The notes: generated by a model from the letters alone, not told the origin. DNA of 64,000 nucleotides from Turnera subulata (GCA_028386065.3 JAKUCV010007335.1:1-64000), one strand, 5' to 3'; counted from the first letter of the stretch, positions 32,623 through 44,307 are shown. Numbers and translations: made by a program.

Positions 32623-34251
32623 ATGACAGGAAAGTGCAAGCAAAAGGTGAGAAGGACTAAAATGCTGAAGACTTCCAAAACTGCAATGCCTCCTTCACCG
32701 CCTCTGCAAGAACCAACCCAAAGTAGTCACAACCCACTTGCAGGGAATGATCGTCGACATAGCCCATCACCTTCCCATCCTACTACAAATTCACCATCAC
32801 CCAACAACTTCATGCCTACTCCAACACTTCAAATACCCCAGATTAGGTCTGCAGTAATGCCACAAACTGAACAGCTTGCTGCAACAAATCCTCCTCGACT
32901 TGATACTCCTCCAGTAACACATGCAAACCCTCTTCTAACTGTGCAAAATGACATGCTTTCACCACAATCATCAGTGGGAAATGTTCAGTGTGCTCCTTCA
33001 GCTTCCATCCCTACAGGTTCCAGAGAGAATGACACATCGGTCACAAGAGATGAGTAAGAATCTGTTGTTCTTAATTTTAATAACCCATTTGTTGCATTTT
33101 ATTGTTTTTATTTTAATCTATGAATTCTTTGATATTTCTTCTTCTTTATGTAGTTTTTTTCCTGACAATCAAGTATGTGTGAAATTTATTACTGAAACAA
33201 TCAAGGATCACTTCAAGGGTCCATACATTAGCTGGAAGAAAGTACCAGAATAAGAAAGGAACCAATGGTTTGAAGAGTTTGGGGTATTACTACTATGACC
33301 CTCTCCAAATACAAGGTGCTATCTCATTTTATCATTAAGTGACTTACAAACTCTTCCTAATGACGTTTCAATTTATATTCAGACGGCATTTCATTGGCAA
33401 CCTCAGAATACAGCTACTATGCATAGAGTATTTGAACATCGTGGATCGGTGGCGATGGCAAGTATGCTTTTAAGGGTTCGTAAAAGGACTACAGGCCTGC
33501 GTGGATGGGGGAATCAATTTGGATGGAAATGAACATGTACTAGGCATCAGAGAAGTTTAAGTCTCTGAGTGCGACTAACATGGCCAACCGGGAATCTAAT
33601 TGTGGTGGTAAGGGATATCCAGTACACACTAGAGGGAGCATAACCTATTTCACACATAGACAGCGCCTGGTAAGGGTGTAATATATGTCTTTATGTTCTT
33701 TTTCTCCTGAAAATGATAAATGTCATTGATGTGCTTTATGTTAATATCTCTTTTTTTTCATTTTGTAGGCCAAGCAATTAGGATATGACCCTGGTATTGC
33801 TGCCCATTCCATAAAGCAGAAGGATAATAAGCGGGTAGTGGTGAATGAGCGAGCAAAATCCACACTTGTAAGTCAAATACTTTGCATTACAATTGCTTCT
33901 GTTAATATATGATTGATCCATGTCACTCATAATGTTAATTACATGTTTTGTTAGGAAACATTTAAAGCTAAATGGTCTGAAGCACATTCGAGTGAAGGGT
34001 CCACTGGTGGAGAAATGTCTAGAGCAAATGGGCCACAAGAAGTTTCCATGTGGTTGAAGCTATTGGAGGCGTGAAGAAAGGAAGAGCCTATAGTCTTGCT
34101 GGTCAAGCTAGTTGCCCTTTTCCTGGTTCTTCAAGTTCACCTGCAGGGTTCTTCCTCTTCTAGTGATTATTGGGAGAAGAAGTTTGAAGAACAACTCAAG
34201 AAAACTGCGTTGATGGAACAAAAACTAAGCAGTCTGAAGGAATACATCTAG
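32623..34251 (+). pseudogene. CACTA second gene, Transposase_24 (Ptta/En/Spm) type
   Basis: The first exon (32623 to about 33050) encodes a Pro/Ser/Thr-rich, low-complexity N-terminus and ends at a GT donor. Later exons follow candidate acceptors near 33153 and 33384. They carry ITETIKDHFKGPYISWKKVP, WGNQFGWK and then, near 33560-33670, SATNMANRESNCGGKGYPVH and RGSITYFTHRQRLAK, the conserved Transposase_24 core. A coiled C-terminus (KLSSLKEYI) ends near 34250. This class corresponds to the DNA-binding partner (TNPA/TNP1-like) of the TNP2 transposase. In-frame stops near 33252, 33533 and 34072 indicate decay, though exon borders are uncertain. Confidence 0.75.
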
Positions 34252-34381
34252 GAAACTAAAACAAGGCTAGAGCAAGTGGAGGTTTGGATGAAGAAGATGC
34301 AATTCTCTTCAGTGCGATCTTCACAACTTCCTACTGAAGCACAACAAGGTATTAATAATTACAAGTATAACAAGCTCCATA

Positions 34382-34770
34382 CACTACTAGAATGCAGCCC
34401 TTTACTCTCGGATTTAGCAAGGGATTTTCTACAATTTGTAACGGATTTTGATATTTACAACGGATTTTGTCACGGATGAAATCCTGATTAAACCCTTCGT
34501 TGCAAATCCGGTTGTGAGGAAATTTGTAACGGACCATTTTGCGACGGATTTGGTCAGGAATCGTGCCTTACTAACTATGACGACCTTATTTTCCTTGCAA
34601 ATTACCCGTAACTAAAACCCTCATTAGTTGCAAAGATTCTTTCCGTCACAAACCTATATCCCTTACTATTTGTAAAGGAATAAAACCCTCACAAATTAAT
34701 TCCTCTCTAAATCCGTCACAAACTACAATTACAAAAACAAAAAAATAAATAAAACCAACACTGATATTTC
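34382..34770 (+). mobile_element. Second CACTA left end, same orientation
   Basis: CACTACTAGAATGCAGCC at 34382 repeats the TIR at 26701 (first 12 bases identical), followed by its own subterminal repeats (AACGGATTTTG, CACGGATGAAATCC, CCGTCACAAA). No coding sequence is present. It is cut at about 34770 by the Sirevirus-like LTR. It is therefore either a non-autonomous element inserted near the end of the first CACTA, or a rearranged end. Confidence 0.7.
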
Positions 34771-35497
34771 TGTAGGCCCAATTTGGCTAGGGGGGGTGGT
34801 GGGGGGTGCTGTATTTAGCCCCTTTTTGATTAATTACTGATTTGGCACGATTGATGCCAAATCCTTTTTGGCCTCGGGTCTGCAGATTATGAGCACTAAT
34901 GCACACACTAATACACACTTAAGAGAGAAAGGTTAGAGAGATTGGCGCAGCAATTTAGAGTGGTTCGCCACTAAAGACTACATCCACTACTCAAGGAGTC
35001 CACCTTGAGATTTCTAACCTTCATTATACCGTGGCTTTTACGGGTTCAGCCACAACCTTTTACAAGCTTTTTCCTAGGCTAAGCTCAAACTTATCACTCA
35101 CCACAAACCTCCCCGGTTTGTTGAATCCCACCTTAGCAAACTAATCCCAAGTTCCCACTAAGGTGTTTCTGATCTCACAGTAAGGAATCTTCAATGACAA
35201 TGTCAAGAAGATGTATAATTAAGCTCAACTCTTTAGCCTTATAGGTAGCACTCACTCACTTTAGGCTCTTTTGGAGAACTGCAAGTATAACTCAAGTAGT
35301 ATGATGTCAAGACTTCGTAATAGCAGCTCTTGCTTGAGTTCTTCAGTCTTCCTTCAATTTATTGAGGATGGGAAAAGTGGTAGCCTCATCATCCAATGGC
35401 TAGCTGTCACTTTCCGCTACCTCAAGATTTGGCATTTTTGGCGCCAAAACGTTCATCACTCCAATTCCAGAAAGTGGTCTGCATAAGCTGACCCGCT

Positions 35498-36215
35498 GCC
35501 TAGGTTTGAATCTCTTAGGTTGGACTGAATCAGAATGAGTCGTTGTGAGAGTTTTGCAATCCTTTAAACAAACACCTACAGAACAGAGAGAAACAAACTT
35601 GTGGGTTTTGTGCTCATTGGAGTGCCTCCAACAGATGGCTCCAAAGTACAAGAAAGTCAGCCAAAGCTTAGCAGACTCCTAGGTTTGGAGATCCTAGGTT
35701 GATCAGATTCGAATCTATCCGTTGTGAAACCTGCCCAGATCTTTAGTTAAACATTTTCTGAGTTAGAGTAGGCTAGGTTCCAGGTTTATAGATTATGGGA
35801 ATGTCTTCAACAAATGGTTCCAAAGTTAAAGAAAATCAGCCCCTACTGGGTGGATTGACCATATGCTGGACAGACACCTATGTTTGATGATCCTAGGTTA
35901 GTCAGATTCGAATCTGTCTGTTGTGAGACCTACCCAGATCTTTAGTCCAACATTTTTTGAGTTAAGTTAGGCTAGGTAACAGATTTATAGAGTATAGGAA
36001 CGCCTCCAACAAGTTGCCTCAAAGTTCCAGAAAATCAGCACAGGTTGACAGATACCTAGGTTTGATGGCCCTAGGTTTGGGCTAAATCGAGATGAATCTT
36101 TCTTACTCCTGTCCAGATCAATAAACAAATATTTTGTAAGTTGAATCATGCTAGATTTCCGGTTTATATGGTCTAGGAGCATCTCCAACATTTGCCTCAA
36201 AGTTGTAAGAAAACC
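35498..36215 (-). repeat. Tandem repeat in the LTR, about 180-200 bp unit, four copies
   Basis: Units begin near 35501, 35678, 35878 and 36055. Each has CCTAGGTTTG or a variant, then CAGATTCGAATC, TTGTGAGACC, CCCAGATCTTTAG and CTCCAACA. Copies 2 and 3 are the closest pair; copies 1 and 4 are more diverged. Confidence 0.75.
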
Positions 36216-36229
36216 AATATGGTCCAAAG

Positions 36230-36962
36230 GGATTGGGCTCCTCTCTAGTTGGGGGTAACATGAGACATCCTGTTAAGTCAATCTCAACCATTAAATTAAA
36301 TCTAATGGTTCTTAATTATTTTATAAGATAACTTTTCAACACTGCATTTATTTTTCTTCTTTCCTTTTTGTTTCTTTCCTTAAACCGAGGACATAAACAA
36401 AATAACTCATTTAATTTTTTCCTTTTTTCACTCATGTTCTTCACTCTATTATTTCTTGTCTTCAAGGTGTGTCAAGGGAAAGAAAAAAAATCACCATGAA
36501 AGTTCTATTGAATGATCCATATTTTTTTAAGTTTACCGCAAATCTAGTATTCATAGTTTCCCTACTCTCTATCTTCTTCTTCTAACCTTACTGCAAATAT
36601 GGTATTTGTTTTCCTTCACAGTTTGAAAACAAGAGAGTAAAAGAAAGTTCTATTGGATGATCAACTAGTTTTTTAAGTTTACTGCAAATCCAGTATTCAT
36701 GGTGTTTTTTTGTTTCTCTTCATAAGTTGAAGACAAAAAACAAGAGAATAAAGAGCATGTGTGAAAAAAGAAAAAAATTAAATGAGTTGTTTTGTTTATG
36801 TCCTCGGTTTAAGGAAAGAAACAAAAAAGAAAGAAGAGAAATAAATGTAGTGTTGAAAAGTTATCTTATAAAATAATTAAAAACCATTAGATTTAATATA
36901 ATGGTTGAGATTGACTTAACAGGATGTTTCCTGTTACCCCCAACTGGAGAGGAGCCCAATCC
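36230..36962. mobile_element. Mutator-like MITE with about 210-bp TIRs inside the LTR
   Basis: Left end GGATTGGGCTCCTCTC and right end GAGAGGAGCCCAATCC are inverses, and the similarity continues for about 210 bp into each arm (for example AAACCGAGGACATAAACAAA against its complement). Flanks GGTCCAAAG (36221-36229) and GGTCCAAGG (36963-36971) form a 9-bp target duplication with one mismatch. The centre has its own direct repeat (AAAGTTCTATTG at about 36499 and 36643). There is no coding sequence. Confidence 0.9.
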
Positions 36963-37799
36963 GGTCCAAGGGCATGAAAGAGACTAAAACCCATTAAAAT
37001 AATACCACTAGTACACATACCAATCCCACTAACCTCAAACCTTAAAAAATCTGATTTTATTATTTAATTCAAGGGTTTGGGTGGTGGATTAAAATATTCA
37101 TAAACCTAGTTTGTCATTAATCAAAACCAATTAAGCACATGGTTAGGTAATTAGATTAAAATATCAATTAGCACTAATTGGCTAATTAATTAATCACTAC
37201 TGTACATGATAATTACCTTAACCCAACATTCTCCCCCTTTTTGATGATGACAAACATATATGAAAAACACAAGTATGTGAGGGTTTAAAATGGTTTAAAG
37301 TTTAAGCTCCCCCTGAATCTATGATACTCCCCCTTAATCTATGCTCTCCCTATCTTAAAGATTTTTCCAATATAAGAACTAATCATTAGAGGAACAGAGA
37401 TAAGTTAGAGCAATAAGCAATCAATCGATATCAATAATCAAAATCAATCATAGTATAAGCATAAGTTTATATCGAAATTAACATCCATCATACACTTTAC
37501 TTTTCTCCCCCTTTTGGCATCATCAAAAATTACTATAAGGGAGGAACAGATCATTATCTTGCATAATGATCAACCAATATAGCGTAGCAAGATAATAGAA
37601 CAGCATAGATATAAAGCATAAAACAGTTCACCAAATATCCAGACGATCTGGCATCAGCAATGCCAGAACGAACATAATATCCAGAAACATTCAAAATAAC
37701 CAAACTAAAGCATAAACAGAATCGAAATATGATGCAAGCAATGTTCAAAAATGAAAATGTATGAACCTAATTGGGCATTAGAACTTAAAGTAAGGTTAC

Positions 37800-39600
37800 T
37801 CTTTGGATTCATCATCAGTAGCATTCTTTTCAGAGGATGAATCCGAGGCAGAGAGCACTTTAGCGTCCGGATGAAAGTGGTTCACAAGCAATTCCAATTG
37901 TGCCTCTTGCATATCCATCATCTTAGCAACCATCCCCTTGATTTTCAGAATTTCTTCCTCCACATATTTCACCTCTTCAATTATTGCCTCAACTCATGCA
38001 TCCTTGGATGAGCTTAGTTGTGTGAGATAGAACACACCTTGCATATTCTTCTTGATACGCATATGGGAGAGAGTTAAGGTGCATAAGGCTTCTGATAGAT
38101 GATCACTTGTGGGAACCACATCAGCATGTTGCACCATAAGTGTGATCAAATTTCCATAAGGTCTCCTTTTATGCAATATGTGATGGAGAAAGATATACGC
38201 ATAATCAACTGGACTATTGCTCAACAAGCACCCTAGCTGCCACATATCATAGATCTTCAAAGTGGTTTGGTGGCCATGTAGAGGAATAAGAACTCAGGTG
38301 ATAAAATAGAGCAAGATTATATGATTGGCATTCATATCCTCATACTTTCCAGCTGTGATGCTTTTGCTAAACATCAATCTTCTTTGCTCAATAACACTGG
38401 AGGTGAGTAGGATCGGTGTGGTAGTTATTGATTCAGTGTTATGGTACTTCTCCCTTATATCTTTCTCTTTGGGCACTTTGAGCTGGTTTCTGTTCAATTT
38501 GGCATCAACGACGACAGAATGTCCACAGATCAGACTATGAACACCACTTGTATGACCATCATCATCAGCCTTTGGAATCATATTGGTGAGAAAATTCTAA
38601 AGCAATTTCCCATGGGCAGGAGTAATGATGATTTCCAAATTCATCAAATATGTGTAATTATCCTCATGCTCCTTCAATACTTGTTCCAACAGAGTTGAGG
38701 AAACAAGAACTTCATCCATACTTCTTCTCCTTTTATCAAAGAGACTAATAGAACCTTCAATGTTCTTTTCGGTTTGGAGAAGGAAGACTTTTGTATTTTG
38801 AGCACTGATGGTTGAGTTAAGAGAGAGAGTTTTTGGTAGAGGATCAGTTGAGGGTTTAACCCGAATGTGAACTCTCTTTCCTCTTTCAGGGGTTTTTTAA
38901 TTATCTCTCACTTTTTCCATATTAATGACTAATTGATGGGAATATGACAGTTACCTTGTATGAATGGAATTAAGATTGAGAACTGCCATAGTGGGTTATT
39001 GAGTGAGAAAAGTGGGTTAAGTGTAATAATTAGAGATTTAGCTTTTGGTAATGGAAGGTTGAAGAACTCGGCGGGTAAAAGAGGTTTCCCACGCATGGCT
39101 TCTTTTCTGACAGTCGCCCTGGTTCCACTTTTCAAGGAACTGAATTCTCTTTCTTCTCCTTCCCACGCTTCCTTCAACCCACGCATCAATACCCATGAGA
39201 TCTTTTGCAAGCTTAGAGTATGCCCAATTGGCTCTAATGAATTCTGCCACGACTTCTTCTATTCTTTCATCAACCTTCCAGCTTTTTCTACACCTCCCAT
39301 AAAGCCTTGTATCAAGTTGCATCCGTCAGAAATCACGCTTCTCTTTTCTCCAACCTGATTTTTCTTTTCCAAAAACCACAGCACTTACTTCTTTTCATCC
39401 AACAATTGCTGTCATGCCAATGCACATTCTTTTTCTTTCCTCTTTTAGCATTCTCGATTCATGATCATTAAAGCCCTCTTGCAAGTTGCATCCTTTCACC
39501 GAAATCACATCCTTCCATCCCAAAAATATTTTTCTTTTCCAGAAGCGATAGACCATCCCTAGTTTGCATCCAACAAAATCAATCAGGCCCTTCTTCACCT
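37800..39600 (-). pseudogene. Degenerate extra coding region after pol in the Sirevirus-like element
   Basis: Minus-strand fragments at 38581-38294, 38260-37994 and 39322-39038 show pieces such as DMWQLGCLLSNSPVDYAYIF, HILHKRRPYGNLITLM and DERIEEVVAEFIRANW. They look like the long putative plant transposon protein found next to many plant retroelements, and their place after RNase H fits the extra (sometimes called env-like) ORF of Sireviruses. The identification rests on position and weak resemblance. Frames are broken by stops. Confidence 0.45.
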
Positions 39601-39759
39601 CTTTTTCTTTTCTCTTTTAAAATGCTTGATTGATTATCATATGAGCATTTCGCTTTGACTTATCATCACAGCCCAAAAATTATGCCTAGTGATGTGTGTG
39701 AATGTGATGTATGCTACAACAAAAATTAAGGAGAGATGTCACCTGATTCATTTGCCGAT

Positions 39760-40060
39760 TTTGAGGAGGATTGCACATGCCAAGCTCCAATTGATTCTTG
39801 TTGAACTGGTCCTCCTTCAATGGCATTGTAAATATGCCTGCTAACTGATTCTCTGTTTGACAAAATCAAGCATTATATTCTTCTTAAGCACATAATCTAA
39901 AACAAAATGATGCCTAATTTCAAAGTGTTTGGTTCTTCAATGTTGAACCTGGTTCTTTGTAAGTTTATGGCACTTGAACTATCACATAAAATAGGCACAT
40001 TACTATATGTAAGACCATAATCAAGCAAAGTTTGTTTCATACTAGCCCATGGAAATCTTT
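39760..40060 (-). pseudogene. Ty1/copia RNase H C-terminal fragment
   Basis: The minus strand reads MKQTLLDYGLTYSNVPILCD, then SSSAINL; after a shift FDFVKQRIS and a remnant of the NQLA-IFT-PLKEDQFN motif follow, ending with LELGMCNPPQ near 39770. This is the end of copia RNase H. It anchors the orientation and superfamily of the minus-strand element. Confidence 0.8.
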
Positions 40061-41777
40061 GATGTTGGAGGTGATTCAATCTTTTAAACAAAATGGGTTT
40101 GATGATTTGAAGATTTTGTGGGATTATATAAGAAGCTATACTTGAAGTAATGATCCTTGCTAAATTTGGGTGGATTTAGAAGGAAGAAAAAAAATTATTA
40201 TTTGATGGATAATTATGTTAGAAATGAATTTTGAGGTAATGATCAACATGATTCGGGAGATATAATCCAAAAAAAAAGCATTTGGAGAATTTAATTGTGA
40301 TTCATGGGTGGTAATTTGGAGTTCACAGATTTGATGAAGTGTGGAAGGATTGATAATTATGACAACCATATGTATATAGGTTTCTGAGTTTGATGGTTTA
40401 CGGTGTGAATTTTGAGGACGAAATTTCTTTAAGGAGGGTAGAATATATTGTTAATTATGCATTTCATTCACAAAGATTAAGTTAAAATGCTAAAAATAAG
40501 GTTTAGTGTAGTTTCAACTAGTACAACTTAGTTTTGGCGAAGCCAAAACATAAAACACAAACCAGACTGCGTTTTGACCAAGGCTATTGACTTTTGGTTG
40601 AGGCATCCAAAACGGCTTCGTTTTGTGTGTCGGCAAGGCACAATTATTTGCCCGACAACACGTCATTTTGTGCCTCCACTCCTTTCTCTTTTTCCTTTCT
40701 TTTCTTTCTTTTCCCTCTCCTTACTTCCTCCTCTCTTTCCTTCTGCCGCCCATATTTTTGCTGTAATTAGCCCCTCCCCTCTCTTTCTTCCTTTTCCATC
40801 TTTTTCCCCTTGTCTTCTTCTTCCCTACATCCTCTTTATTTTCTCTTCTCCTCCTCCCGAATTCTCACACTCTCCTCTGCCATCACTCACCTTCTCCTTC
40901 CACCTCTCTCTTTCTTCCTCTCCTCTCGGCTTCCTCCACACACACCGAGCCACCATTGAGACCATTATCTCCTCTTCACCTCACCTTGAACCACCAGCAC
41001 CCCCTCCTCCCTGCTGTGCCCTTCACCCGACGATGATGCCGAGCCAAGACGAGCAGTGAGCCGTGCCTCCTCGTCGCCTTCCTCTGCTCACCTGCTCGCA
41101 CCGCGGCTTCTCTCCCCTGATGCTGCAGCCAAGCGATGACCTCCTGTTCTCCATCACCTTCCGTGCCAGCCACCGAACGTAGTACCCGCGAGGCCGCTGC
41201 TTCTCCTCGCCTCTGGTCCTCTAGCAGTTGCCGCCATTGAAGCCACTTGCCGCCCAAGATCGCCCCTGCCATCTCATGCTCGACATCACCTCCGCGTGGA
41301 TGTGTGGGTAAGACCCCAAGGATGATTCTTACCCCTATCCCCTTCTGCTGTTCGTTTTCTTTTCTCCTTTTAACCAGGTATATGACGGTTTGATCTAATT
41401 GGGTCTTGGTTGTTGTGTTTTGGCTGTGGCTTGGTGTTGATTGAGTTGGGTGTGGATTTGGTTGTTGATTGCTTGATTCGGTGGGTCTGTGTCGATTGGT
41501 TGGATGGCGTTGGTGGTAATTTCCGGCAACTTGGTGTGTGTCGAAGATGGACTTGTTGGGTAAAACCCGAGCCTTGGACCATCTATATGCATCCTTAACG
41601 AACCCAAACAATATTAAACGAACTTGGACATTAAAACGACGATAATTAAATGATTAATTAAGTTAATTAAAATCAGCCTATGATTTTATTCAATTTAATT
41701 TATGTTTCATTTATTTATATTATGCTTTTATTTAATTATGCTTTCATTTAATTTATGCATCTATTTATTTTCCGAAT

Positions 41778-42185
41778 GGGCTATTAAAAAGGCCCATAGT
41801 ATGTAACTTCCGGTTTTAATTTTATATACGTTTACCTGGGCTCTTAAAAGGCCCATTGAATTTAATTTTCCGTTTTATCTATTTTAATTGGGCTAATTAT
41901 AATTAAAGGCCCATTGAATTTTACTTCCGATTTTATATTTACTTGACTGGGCTAATTACAATAAAAGGCCCATATTATCTAAATTTAATTACATCTTTTA
42001 TTTAGTTAATTCAAAGTTGTTTTATTATTATCTCCGATGGACTAAACGCAAGTGAAGGTCGCCTAGGCATAATTGCTAAAATTGCTTAATTATGTTTTAA
42101 ATGAGTTATTATTATTACGTTTCTAATATGTTTAATTTCCGTTCTTCTGGGCTAAAGTAATAATAGGCCCACACCTTACTATATT
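41778..42185 (+). repeat. Diverged tandem repeat with GGGCT...GGCCCA stem-loops
   Basis: Five units start near 41778, 41838, 41889, 41949 and 42150. Each has TGGGCT, an AT-rich loop of about 10-15 bp, then AGGCCCA, and most continue into a CTTCCG/TTTTCCG stretch. Each unit can form a small hairpin. GGCCCA is also the plant site II promoter motif (known), so a regulatory role in the LTR is possible but not shown. Confidence 0.6.
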
Positions 42186-42965
42186 TATCAATTTTATTCT
42201 TACATGTATACAAACGATATTTCATTGGCTAAATAATATTTGGCCATAATTTATTATGGATTTTAACTATATATATTTTTGGCTATATATGCATGATTAA
42301 GTAGTTAATGATTTAATTTACAAATTAAAAACAATATTATTTTTGGATTTAACTATGTATTTATAAGTCTTTTATATATAACCCGTATAAAATTTATTTT
42401 ATGACTAAACTATATTTTATTAATTTACCGTAAATATTATAGCGGTAATATTATTTTGATTATTTATCTAAGACTTTATTTTATTCAAAGTTATAATATT
42501 TGGACCACTAATTTTGTTACCGCCTACACCTTATCGGATATATATATGTAAATTTATAAATGTTTAGTTATGTCGTATCTCGACTATAGTGATTTCTTAC
42601 CGATGATGATATTTTCTATTTAACGGATTTACTATCGGGTATATTATTTATATCCCATTTCTATATGTTTACTGTTTTATAACCTTTTCTTATTAAATGA
42701 ATACATGTTTGCTATTATTTTTACCGGGAATAATTACATCACAAAATATTATTTACTTCATATTATTAAATAAATTACGAGTATTTTGTGGGCCATAATT
42801 TGTTTTATTAACAAAATAAATTTTCCTTTATATGATTTAGGCAACGTATTTGTATATACATGTTTTCTTGTCATAAGCGACCTAAGGGCCGGGATATCGG
42901 CATGGATGCTCGGTCTCAGTTTTGATTTAAAACAAGTAAGTTTCGATATACCCGCTTGAGATACT

Positions 42966-43069
42966 TTTTTTTTTTTGATACTAGTCGAGGAAAGTGAGAC
43001 TCGAACCCGAGACCTCACCCCTCTTGTGCTTTTGACACAAGAGTGCCAATGAGCTACAAGCCCATTGGT
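42966..43069 (-). mobile_element. Short tRNA-derived SINE with target duplication
   Basis: On the minus strand it starts with a tRNA-like head: A box TGTAGCTCATTGG and B box GGTTCGAGTCTC, both matching RNA polymerase III promoter consensus. It ends with CTAGTATC and an A run (a T run at 42966-42977 on the plus strand). Flanks ACCCGCTTGAGATACT (42950-42965) and ATCCGCTTGAAATACT (43070-43085) form a 16-bp duplication with two changes. Length is only about 104 bp, so it is little more than the tRNA head plus tail. Confidence 0.85.
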
Positions 43070-43857
43070 ATCCGCTTGAAATACTTAATCAGTTAATTTC
43101 CACCAAGTTGGATGGACTATCAGTGTAATAAGATAATTATGGAGATAATAAAAAGAACAGATAAGCCTTCTAATAAATGTTAAACCGGCATCATGCATAA
43201 TCATCTTGTTGGTGCATTATAAGTGATTGTGTTGCTGTGAATGTACATAGGGATATTGAAGTTTGACCAGATATCTGTTTCAGAGACATACTAGGTGAGG
43301 ATGGATAACCCCTGATATGTGCCTATAACACTGTTGTGTGGTTCTCTAATATTGAATTGCTTGGTTGAACTGTTGAGTTGGTTGTTATTAGTTCCTTGGT
43401 TATTGTGTTGTTGTTGATGTTTGCGGTTAACAGTGGATTGGTCTGTTAACTGTGGTTAAATTGGAAAATTGAGAAAGGAGTATTAGAAATTGGAAATTGT
43501 GATTAAGAAGGTATACTGGAATGATAATGACTTATGTATCACGTGGAAAGTAGTGGTACGACTAGATGGTTAGAGGCTAGTTCTGTGGTGGCCATGGTCG
43601 GTTACTTGGTTTTGGATATTGATCCCTGTTTGGTATTTTTGGGATGTTGATCCCCAGTTCTCTTTTGATCTGGCATCTAGAATTAGTTGATAACCTGGTA
43701 CGACCCTAGCTTGTCCAGTGACGGGGTCCAGATATTAAAATTGGTAAAAATAATGAGTGTGTCGCCTTTTTGTTTTGGTTTGTCTTGTTTGGTATTGTCT
43801 TTGGTTTGATTGTGGTTGTTGCCTGTGTTTATTTCCTGAAGTATTATGGTTGCCTGC

Positions 43858-44307
43858 TGATGTGTGAATATTTTACACATCATTTGGGGTTTATTTCATA
43901 CCTTTTTGATTTTTTTTTTGGTTTTCTCTTGCATTTATTTTATTTAATTTTAATAAATTTTCTCATCCTAGTGCGTAAGGACCTTTTTGCAGGAAATTAT
44001 GAATTCTTGGCCGTTTTGAAGTCGAGCTCTTTGGATATGGACTTAAGTTGGAGATGGTGAAGATGGAAGGATGAATTTGGTTATTGGCCAAATCAACAAA
44101 CCGTTTTGATATCTTCAAATTCTCCTGCATCTTTGGTTTTGAATTTTAAATTTGGAAAATGCCAAATCTTTGGGCCAAATCATGACGAGGATCACTTCCT
44201 TCAGCTGCACTTCTTGCTTGAATTTTAAAACAAAGCAACGTGGCCCCTCCTCCATGAATTGAAGAAAAAGAATTGCTAAAGATCAAGTCAAGAACCGTCA
44301 TGATATC
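43858..44307 (+). repeat. LTR 1, truncated (first 450 bp)
   Basis: Begins TGATGTGTGAATATTTTACA like LTRs 2 and 3. It follows them to GTCATGATATC at 44297-44307 and then switches to internal sequence (TCCAACCCGCCTTCGG) that normally lies at 50395. Confidence 0.9.

Larger units (their letters stand above)
26701..34381 (+). mobile_element. CACTA (En/Spm) DNA transposon, left end and coding region; right end not found
   Basis: The left end CACTACTAGAATACAG is followed by subterminal repeats (variants of GTGACGGATTT and AATCCGTCAC) to about 27150. Inside are a TNP2-type transposase pseudogene and a second, Transposase_24-type gene, both on the plus strand as usual for plant CACTA elements. No inverted TIR (CTAGTAGTG) is visible downstream; instead a second left-type TIR begins at 34382. 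The 3 bp before the left end are TAA (26698-26700). The element destroyed F-box copy 3. Confidence 0.88.
34771..37228 (-). repeat. 3' LTR of the Sirevirus-like element (about 1.7 kb plus a 733-bp MITE)
   Basis: The 5' edge of the LTR (37228) is well set by the polypurine tract and TGTTGGG. The other edge is less certain; I place it at TGTAGGCCC (34771), which reads as GGGCCTACA on the minus strand. The LTR contains a four-unit tandem repeat (35498-36215) and the Mutator-like MITE at 36230-36962. Confidence 0.65.
34771..40090 (-). mobile_element. 5'-truncated Sirevirus-like Ty1/copia retrotransposon (minus strand)
   Basis: On the minus strand the order is RNase H end (about 40060-39760), a long 3' region with degenerate extra coding segments (39600-37800), a polypurine tract AAAAAGGGGGAGAA (37229-37242) and an LTR starting TGTTGGGTTAAGG at 37228. 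The tract and the long region after RNase H are typical of the Sirevirus/Maximus lineage. Everything 5' of RNase H, including the 5' LTR, is missing; gypsy-derived sequence begins near 40100. Confidence 0.75.
40100..43857 (+). mobile_element. Tekay/Del-like Ty3/gypsy remnant: pol-LTR junction and most of one LTR
   Basis: TTTTGAGGACGAAATTTC at 40411 followed by TTTAAGGAGGG is the junction before the 3' LTR in chromoviruses of the Tekay/Del type. The LTR appears to start at 40449 (TGTTAATTATGC). It holds a pyrimidine-rich stretch (40680-40930), AT-rich sequence and GGGCC repeats. It is interrupted by a SINE at 42966 and by the Athila-type element at 43858, and resumes at 53659. No integrase, RT or chromodomain is present upstream. 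Confidence 0.7.

Noticed and set aside
38929..39358. Overlapping frames on both strands as a host gene
   Set aside because: They lie in the region after RNase H of the Sirevirus-like element, are short and broken, and have no host-gene similarity that I can recognise.
34771..40090. Plant pararetrovirus (caulimovirus) insertion
   Set aside because: The RNase H, polypurine tract and LTR start are of Ty1/copia type, and no movement-protein or coat-protein signature is visible.
40574..41059. Plus-strand frame of 161 codons, and the overlapping 211-codon minus-strand frame to 41611
   Set aside because: They cover the pyrimidine-rich and GC-richer part of the Tekay-like LTR; composition is low-complexity and no domain is recognised.
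42966..43069. tRNA gene on the minus strand
   Set aside because: A and B boxes are good, but the element has an A tail and target duplications and no complete cloverleaf with acceptor stem, so it is a SINE.
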